The notes under the pieces: generated by a model
What the model was told of the DNA's origin: nothing
The model's database searches: none
The model's input: the letters and a program-made list of their open reading frames with translations, nothing else
In this document: piece by piece, positions 57,901 through 64,000 of the stretch
Layout of the letters: each line of letters starts with the position of its first letter
Position numbering within the stretch: position 1 is the first letter of the stretch
Translations under genes and position numbers: made by a program
From: Symbiodinium natans
Taxonomy: Eukaryota > Sar > Dinophyceae > Suessiales > Symbiodiniaceae
Length of the DNA stretch: 64,000 bases
Direction: 5' to 3'
NCBI GenBank assembly: GCA_905221605.1
Contig: CAJNDS010002606.1
Span: 20,001 to 84,000, forward strand

Positions 57901-60560
57901 GGAGCTGCTGCTCTCGTCCCCGCTCTCATCTTCAGAGGCCTCTTCATCCTCCTTGCCGGCCTCCTCTTTCTCTTCCTCCTGCTCATCAAGCTTCTCCCAG
58001 CCATCACTCTCCTCGTCCTCCTTTTCAACCGGCTTCTCCTCCTTCTTCTCTGGCTTCTTCTCATGCTTCTCCTCCTTCTTCTCCTGTCTCTCCACTGGAG
58101 GTTCGTCCTTTTCTTCCTTTTCCTTCTCAAGTGAGCCCTCCTCACCTTGGGCCTGCCTCTTCTTCTTCAGCTTGGTGGCCATGGGACGCTTCTGTTTCTC
58201 CTTCTCCTCCTTGTCATCCTTCTCCCCCTTCTCGGCGTCCTCATCCTCTTCCTTGTCCATGGTAAAGCCGAACTGCTCACGCAGCTGTGCTGCACGCTGG
58301 GCTTTGAGCTTCTGTGCCTTGGTCAAATAGGTGCCCTCCGCCTTCTGCTTCGCAATCTTGGCAGCCTTGGCGTCTCGGCGCTTCTGGCGCTCTTCTTCCA
58401 ATCTCCTCTCCTCTTCCTCGATGGCACGCTGCTCCTCCTCAATTCGCTTCCGCTCCGCCTCTTCGAAGGCACGCTTCTCTTCCGCCAGTTTCTGCTCCGC
58501 CTCCAGGCGCTCCCGAGCAGCCCTAACAATGGCGCTCTCCTTCTTCGGCTGGGTGGCCTTGGCTTTGGGCTTCTGGCTGCTGGGTTCCTTGGGTTCCTCG
58601 GCTTTCTCCTCAGCCTCTGCTGGCTCTGCTGAGGCCCACATCCCTTCTCCTCCTGTCTTCTGCTTTGCCTTTGCCTTCGCCTTCTTCTCCTTCTTCTTAC
58701 GGTTGGCGAGCGTCTTGGCATCCATCTCCTCATCCTCCTTGTCCTCCTTGTCCTCCTTGTCCTCCTTGTCCTCCTTGTCAGCCTCTGCAGCTTTCTTTGG
58801 CTCCTGGGGTGCCTCCTCGGCTGCTGCTGGGCTGGTCTCTTGGGCTTTTGTCTTGTCGCCACCGAGCTCCTCTAAGGCTGCATCGAAGTCGTCATCTTCT
58901 GCAGCACCCTTCTGGCCTTTCTTCTTCTCCTTTTTCTTTGCACTTGCCGACTTTGCTTCTGCCTTGGCCTTGGGCTCTGGAGCAGATTCTTCAACAGGCG
59001 TCTCCTTCTTCTCCTGGACTTCGTCTAGGGCCGCATCGAAGTCCTCATCGGCAGCCTTCTTCTGGGCCTTCTTCTTCTCAGCTGCTGACTTCGGTCCCGC
59101 CTTGGCCTTTGGCTCGGGTTTGTCATCCTCAAACTCGTCCAAAGCCGCATCGAAGTCCTCATCGGCAGCTTTCTTCTGGGCCTTCTTCTTCTCAGCTGCT
59201 GACTTTGGTCCTGCCTTGGCCTTTGGCTCGGGCTTTTCAGGTTGGAACTCGCCAAGGGCAGCATCAAAGTCGTCATCATCTGCTGCCTTCTGTGCTTTTT
59301 TCTTGTCCTTTTTCTTCTGATTTGCGGACTTAGCGTCGTCGCCTGGAGCCTCCTCCTTGAAGTCCGCCAAAACTTCATCCAGGTCTTCGTCATCGTCCTT
59401 GCCCTTTCCTGAACAAGGGAGTATGCATCTGGAGAGCCGTTTTTATCCGACAACCTGGGCACGTGATGTCAGTGCCGCTATAGGACCATCAGGAAAATAA
59501 CTTGGGAAAGGCATGGGCACAACATGGCACAACCCTTTCGGAAAGATGGCTTGCCTGGCCCAGTGTCTCAGAAGGCTTACGATATCCGGGAATATCCCAA
59601 TCCCCAAGAGAAACCACAACTGAGAGGCAAGTGTCCCTTCTTCTTCTTATTGCCGCCTTTCTTGTCATCCTTGCTGGCTGCTGCTTTCGCGGCGGCTGCT
59701 GCCTTTGCTGCTTCCTCACGTTTCTTGATTTCTTCTTGCTCCCGCTCTCTGAGGGCCTCCACAGCTTCTTCATACGAAGGTGCTGGTTGTCCAGGTTCTG
59801 CGGAATCTGCGAGCATGACTGCCAGATCTGGTTCCAGCACGTCTAAGTCCCATCCCATTTCCTTTGGGCCACAGAACATGCCTTGACTCTCAACGCCACC
59901 CACTTTGGAAACTTTGACCTCCACCCCGTTCGCTGTAGTGTAGCCAGGAGGGGCCGCGATGAACTTCTTGTTGGCAATGACGTTCGGGGCATTTGTGACG
60001 ATCTCAACAGGATCAATACCTGGAGCTATTAGCACCTTGCAAAGCTTCAGCTTGTCCTTCTTGGGAATCGGGGAGGCCTCTACGACTTCACAGACGGTGG
60101 GGCCGCGCTTCTTTTTCTCTTTCTTTTCCTTCTTCTCTTTTTTGTCCTTCTTCTCGTCCTTGGAATCCTTCTCCTCCTTGTCTGCACTTTTCTTCTTTTT
60201 CTTCTTCTCGCCAAACATGGCAATCTCGTCATCCACCTGGTCATCTTTCTTTTTCTTCTTTTCCGGCGACGAGTCCTTGTCCACTTTGTCGGACTTTTCT
60301 GCTGCCTTTTCCGCCTTTTTTTCGGCCGGCTTCTCGACCTTCTCCGGCTTCTCGGCTTTCTTTTCCGGCTTCTTCGGCGGCGGCTCCTCTTCTTCCTCCT
60401 CCTCCTCCTCATCTGAGTCCTCCTCGTCCGAATCCATCATCATGGCAAAGAGGTTCTTCTTCTTGGGCGCGGCCTCAGGCTCACTGCCTGAGTCGCTTTC
60501 CTCCGGCTCTTCATCGGAAGATGGTGGTGTGGCCACCTGCTTCTTCTTATTCGCAGGCAT
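51951..60560 (-). CDS. eIF5B: Translation initiation factor eIF5B with an N-terminal tRNA-binding OB domain, 16 exons
   Basis: GTPase that joins the ribosomal subunits during initiation. Exons: 60560-59636, 59408-57842, 56443-56382, 56217-56117, 55931-55896, 55372-55302, 55205-55184, 55080-54869, 54769-54443, 54244-54202, 54086-54030, 53910-53869, 53622-53572, 53023-52979, 52701-52651, 52568-51951. They close in phase to 1,409 residues. Residues 1-155 are acidic/Lys-rich; about 155-240 match the EMAP-II/PheT tRNA-binding domain ([29 protein letters not shown]). Then come four DFDAAL-containing repeats and a Lys/Glu-rich linker. The G domain starts near 831: [33 protein letters not shown]. Domains II-IV follow, including [49 protein letters not shown] and a C-terminal MKKIFNIQ. 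Donors are nine GC, three GA, three GT. eIF5B identity is firm; the exon 1-2 junction is the point to test. Confidence 0.92.
53700..53825. repeat. (GGAATA)n / (GAATAA)n microsatellite in an eIF5B intron
   Basis: Imperfect hexamers fill much of the intron between eIF5B exons 12 and 13; the long Ile/Leu/Ser/Tyr-rich frames across it are artefacts. Confidence 0.93.
55500..55537. repeat. GGGAGGGAA purine repeat in an eIF5B intron
   Basis: About four 9-bp purine units in the intron between exons 5 and 6. Confidence 0.85.
56775..57290. repeat. 9-bp minisatellite AGAGATGAG in an eIF5B intron
   Basis: Perfect AGAGATGAG units from about 56955 to 57283 with one changed unit near 57117, and a more variable left part. 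It lies in the 1.4-kb intron between exons 2 and 3. As 9 is a multiple of 3, frames read dipeptide-like repeats (RDE, SLS) and are artefacts. Confidence 0.97.
57460..57481. repeat. (CT)n microsatellite
   Basis: About 22 bp of perfect CT in the same eIF5B intron. Confidence 0.9.
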
Positions 60561-60703
60561 TTCGCCGCTAAGGCTTGCTCAAAGGCAAATCTTTCTCTTG
60601 AGAATTGAGTCAGGGTTGCAATGGTGACTCGCCCGTTCGGACGAGCAACGCTCAGGCAACGTTAATGTCAAAGTGCGCAACTAACACAGAGACCGATGTA
60701 TCA

Positions 60704-60940
60704 CTAGGGAGCTGACTGCGTTGCTGGTGGGCTGGTGGTGAGTTGCCGCATGTGTTTTCGATCGTGTGTGATAGAAGAGAATTTGGGAAGACGAGGTTTC
60801 TCTCGTTGGAGTGATGTGCAGCACTTCGCCTTCGCTGGCACAAACTGTCTAAGCCAAGAGCTCTCAATGATGCGGATCGCATCCACAACACAGGCAAGAA
60901 CCAACAACATCGCAACAGCATGAAAGCAACACGTGCACAT
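60704..60940 (-). CDS. Possible small secreted protein, 78 residues
   Basis: An ATG-initiated frame encodes a Cys-rich, hydrophobic N-terminus (MCTCCFHAVAMLLVLACVVD) that would serve as a signal peptide with cleavage after VDA, then a basic tail. It sits 144 bp upstream of the eIF5B start codon on the same strand. I do not recognise a family. It could be a real short gene in the unidirectional block, a first exon spliced to something else, or chance. Confidence 0.35.
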   Translation of the reverse strand: MCTCCFHAVAMLLVLACVVDAIRIIESSWLRQFVPAKAKCCTSLQREKPRLPKFSSITHDRKHMRQLTTSPPATQSAP

Positions 60941-61321
60941 GTGCTGTCAGTTCGGCCGGCTGGAGTTCATGAAAAATGTTCGTTCTTTTTCATCAAAGAA
61001 CCACCGCGCGCGGACTTCACGCAGAGTCCATTCAGAGTTGAGACGTCTTAGACGTTCTTACTTTTGAACTCCCAGTGACATTACACATAGGCACCTGCAT
61101 GCTGTGCGTCTTCATATGTCTTCATCATGTCTCCCGCTGCGTACACTCTGGTGAAACAGGCACTCCATCCTAGTGTTCATCGGCACGGCATCAAGAGATG
61201 GATCATACCGGGTCTTGAAACACCTCGTCACAAGGGCATGCGGGTGCAGATAGTGGTTTTCCCTGCTGAAAAGCCCCCAAAACCGCAATTCTAAACATTA
61301 TTTTACTTCGAACATCCCCTC

Positions 61322-61543
61322 TGGGGTTGGGCAACACTCTGGGGTTTAGCATTCCAGGGAAACTCTGGGGTTGGGCACTCCAGGGAGACTCTGGGGCTGG
61401 GCACTCCGGGGACTGGGTTGGGCACTCTAGGCAGACTCTGGGCTTGGGACTCTGGGTTGGGCACTCAAGGGAGACTCTGGGGTTGGGCACTCTGGGGTTG
61501 GGCACTCTGGGGTTGGGCACTCCAAAGACACTCTAGACTGGGC
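61322..61543. repeat. 15-bp degenerate repeat CTCTGGGGTTGGGCA
   Basis: About ten copies of a 15-bp unit, some lengthened by CTCCAGGGAGA-type insertions. Frames across it (PNPRV-type on the minus strand, GLGTL-type on the plus) are artefacts. Confidence 0.9.
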
Positions 61544-61815
61544 GACAAAAAGAGTTCCGGGCGAGGAGAAGAGTTCTGGGGGGCGAGGAGCAGAGTTGAG
61601 TTTAGTCTAACAACCCCACACCGAGGTGGGGACAAACCCCAAACCTTAAGTCCCAAAACCACTTCAACCCATCGATCCCAAAGTGCTGAAGCCACTCTTT
61701 CAGGGCCCCCTAGGAAAGGCACTGCTTGCAAGTAAGCGTCGCTCAAGTTCCATGCTCACGCCTCAGCGTCTTGGCAGGTGCAAAAACCGACAGCCCCTTG
61801 TAGGTCTACTGCTGA

Positions 61816-61816
<1 letters not shown>

Positions 61817-61848
<32 letters not shown>

Positions 61849-61870
61849 CCGCGCGCGCGCGCGCGCGCGC
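61817..61870. repeat. (CA)n(CG)n microsatellite
   Basis: About 30 bp of CA followed by CCCC and about 20 bp of CG. Confidence 0.95.
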
Positions 61871-62039
61871 AACAAAACGTCTGGCTCTTCGTTGATATTG
61901 GAGTATTGCACTTGTACTGTATAGCCGCTTGGAGGTTCGTCGTGCGTTTTTTGCAAAAGAGAGCGTGGTGTGTAAACTCGGACCCCCGCCCAATACCCCA
62001 GTACAAGCTGAGATGAAATAGTTCCGGCCCCTTTTTTGC

Positions 62040-62560
62040 CGAAGCACTGCAGGTAGCTCCTAAGAGCTCCTCGAGCACGAGCTCTGGCTGCTTGTTTCGC
62101 TTCCTGGGGGGACCCTCTTCGAGTTCACCTTGGTGTATGTGCCCCACATGCACACATATGTCAAAACATACTGTGACCACGTTGTACCGGGTCTCTGCAG
62201 CCATCCCTGCTGTCATGACATCCACTTCTGGAATGTCCATGGACTTGTGAGATGCCTCATCAAATCTCACCTTCGTGACAGTGACAGAAAGTTCGAGAAG
62301 AGGTTTGAGTATGTCATTCTGACTGAGCAGAAGCTTCAAAAATGCCGGCCTGCGAGTTGTGGCTAGGTGACGACTTGCCCTCAGTCTCTTGCACTGATTT
62401 GCTTTCGGTCACGCCCCAGGCAACCGGAGTGCCATCAGCAAGCGGAATTTGCCCAGAGGTAATTTCGACAGCCTCTGTGCTCAGAACCTGCTCAGATTGG
62501 CCATGAAGTGGAGAAGCATAGGCAACATTCGGTTGCTGCAGAACTCTAGGCTGTTGCAAC
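62040..62560 (-). CDS. Exons of an unrecognised gene
   Basis: Exon about 62560-62350 contains EITSGQIPLADGTPVAWGV and ends SPSHNSQ with a GC donor. A second exon, about 62322-62190, reads NDILKPLLELSVTVTKVRFD and continues to VMTAGMAAE. A third candidate, from about 62129 (CACCAAG|G), reads ELEEGPPRKRNKQPELVLEE. The first two join in phase; the third requires a different donor. Composition and splice sites look real but no family is recognised. Both ends are open. Confidence 0.4.
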
Positions 62561-62599
62561 AGCCGACATTAACAACTGTCAACTCTTATCACTGCCTGC

Positions 62600-62929
62600 T
62601 TGGAAGTGTCCTCGGCAGTGCCTTGGGCTGGCGCATCCCAGGAATCCAAGCACTGCCACTGTGAAGGTTCATGCGCCAGCTTCTCGTACACGAACAGCCT
62701 CACCTAGCACACGGCGCAGCCAGACTCTACCTATGATCCTAATCTTCAAGTTAAGCACATCCTTTCAGTGACTAGTGCTCTCTTGCTCTCTTTCCTTCTG
62801 TAGGGCACTCAAGAAACTCACAGGCTGTCTTCTTCTCCACACTTAATGGCACCCTGAGCAGGAACGCGGCCGCGACGGCCAAGCTGTCCAGTTCGTTTGG
62901 TCTGAGGCCCCCCCCCCCGTGTTTTCAGG

Positions 62930-62967
<38 letters not shown>

Positions 62968-64000
62968 TCTGTGAGACAGCTTTTTTCGAGAGCATCATGT
63001 CACGATCCTGGTCCAACCTGTCAACGCCCTCGCCGGACCCTCGCCCGCACATTTCTTCTCGAGAAATACCCGCCTACTCTCGCATGCTTGTCGCCTGATG
63101 GGATCGACCACCCAATACGCAAGCGGGCCCCTCGCTCTGCCAGAGGTTCTTTGCTAAAAAAAAACCTTGATGAGCTTGATGAACCCTGAACCAAGCCGGG
63201 CAACAGCATGGTTTATCCGGGCTTGGTCTGTCGCAGCTTCCAATCCCGGCTGGTCAGCAGCGAGGTCAGCTGCTGCTGCACTGACCTAAGAGGCATGTCT
63301 GCAACATGTCGCCACCAGCCTTTGCACGTGTACTACTGCACCTACCAGGACCTGTTGAATGAAGGCTTGGCCAATTGCCAACATGCTTCCACCATAGTCT
63401 TTTCAGTTTGTTGCGTAGCATCACCTGGGCCCCCCCCCCTCCGCCTGGCAGCACAGGTCACCCGAACAAAAATGTATACTAAACACTGACGCTAAAATCT
63501 ATTTCCTGTTCTCTTGCAAACAGCTACTCATCTTCGGCTGGCGAAAACCCTTCGGCTGCAAAAACAACTAGCCGGCGATTGAACGAAACTACTGGTGGAA
63601 GCACGCGAGCGATTTCAGAGACCCAATGCACGCCTTTCAATCTCAGTCTCGAAAACACCTGAAGAAGTCTTCTACATCATCTCAACATCCTCAACTGTCA
63701 GCAACATACCTTCCCAGAGTATAAACAACCATTCCGCCAAATGCGAATCCCCACCCAACACTGGCCCGGCCCTGCTTTCCTGGAAAAACCTCCTTCAATG
63801 ACTGCTGAAGGGATGATACAATGTCCTCACAGTGCGAGCGTCAGGCAATGTACAACACTTGCACAACCAATCCAGCTGAGTCACGGCATGCGGATCTCGA
63901 TCTAGCGATTCCATGTAGGTTCGCTGCCCAGTTCCTGGGTTCTCAGCCAATCCATCTGCATCTGCATCGGCCACAATCGTAACCTGAGCGACATGGTCAA
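62600..64000. other. One weak exon candidate, otherwise unassigned
   Basis: On the minus strand from 63285 (CTCTTAG|G) a frame reads VSAAAADLAADQPGLEAATD, which is coding-like but unplaced. A (CT)n tract lies at 62935-62964. Nothing else is recognised. Confidence 0.3.
62935..62964. repeat. (CT)n microsatellite
   Basis: About 30 bp of perfect CT. Confidence 0.92.

Noticed and set aside
57827-59333. Plus-strand Ser/Phe-rich ORFs up to 329 codons
   Set aside because: Antisense shadows of the Lys/Glu-rich N-terminal exon of eIF5B.
59959-60627. Plus-strand Ser/Phe-rich ORF of 222 codons
   Set aside because: Antisense shadow of the acidic/basic first exon of eIF5B.
61203-61735. Proline-rich and Gly/Trp-rich repeat ORFs
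   Set aside because: Translations of the degenerate 15-bp repeat CTCTGGGGTTGGGCA.

Overview
The window looks like nuclear DNA of a dinoflagellate, probably of Symbiodiniaceae type. Four observations support this. (1) Recognisable proteins are split over many very small exons. (2) Across four genes (42 reconstructed introns) the donors read GC 27 times, GA 9 times and GT only 6 times, and every acceptor reads AG|G. These donors and this acceptor are the published dinoflagellate pattern. (3) TTTAGGG-type telomere repeats lie inside the sequence. (4) A degraded copy of the 3' half of the dinoflagellate spliced leader is present. All confidently identified genes lie on the minus strand, as expected for a unidirectional dinoflagellate gene block.

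Layout, reading left to right (genes run right to left). A BT1/folate-biopterin transporter (1733-3573) is followed by a broken partial copy of itself (4085-4690). Unassigned exons (5772-7955) come next, then a five-exon HHxxxD acyltransferase/condensation-like gene (8103-10682) and exons of a von Willebrand A domain protein (12433-13802). The stretch 14-28 kb is poor in recognisable genes and carries outward-facing telomere-repeat arrays, microsatellites, a fold-back element and a tandem hairpin repeat. A ten-exon gene (28356-32865) joins a PPPDE (DeSI-type) cysteine peptidase domain to two EF-hands; two of its introns hold large 8-bp satellites. An 18-exon calpain-type cysteine protease core lies at 37785-42180. 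The stretch 42-52 kb has one long hypothetical ORF (45974-46642) and otherwise scattered candidate exons. The right end is dominated by a complete 16-exon eIF5B gene (51951-60560). Its reconstructed N-terminus carries an EMAP-II/PheT-type tRNA-binding OB domain not present in the usual eIF5B architecture.

The most noteworthy results are the tRNA-binding-domain/eIF5B fusion, the EF-hand/PPPDE fusion, and the microexon structure (exons of 14, 22, 27, 28 and 29 nt) read with almost no GT donors. Exon boundaries were placed by hand from protein conservation, reading phase and the AG|G rule. The phase closure of each gene is therefore independent evidence, but the AG|G uniformity is partly a consequence of the method. 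No transcript data were available.
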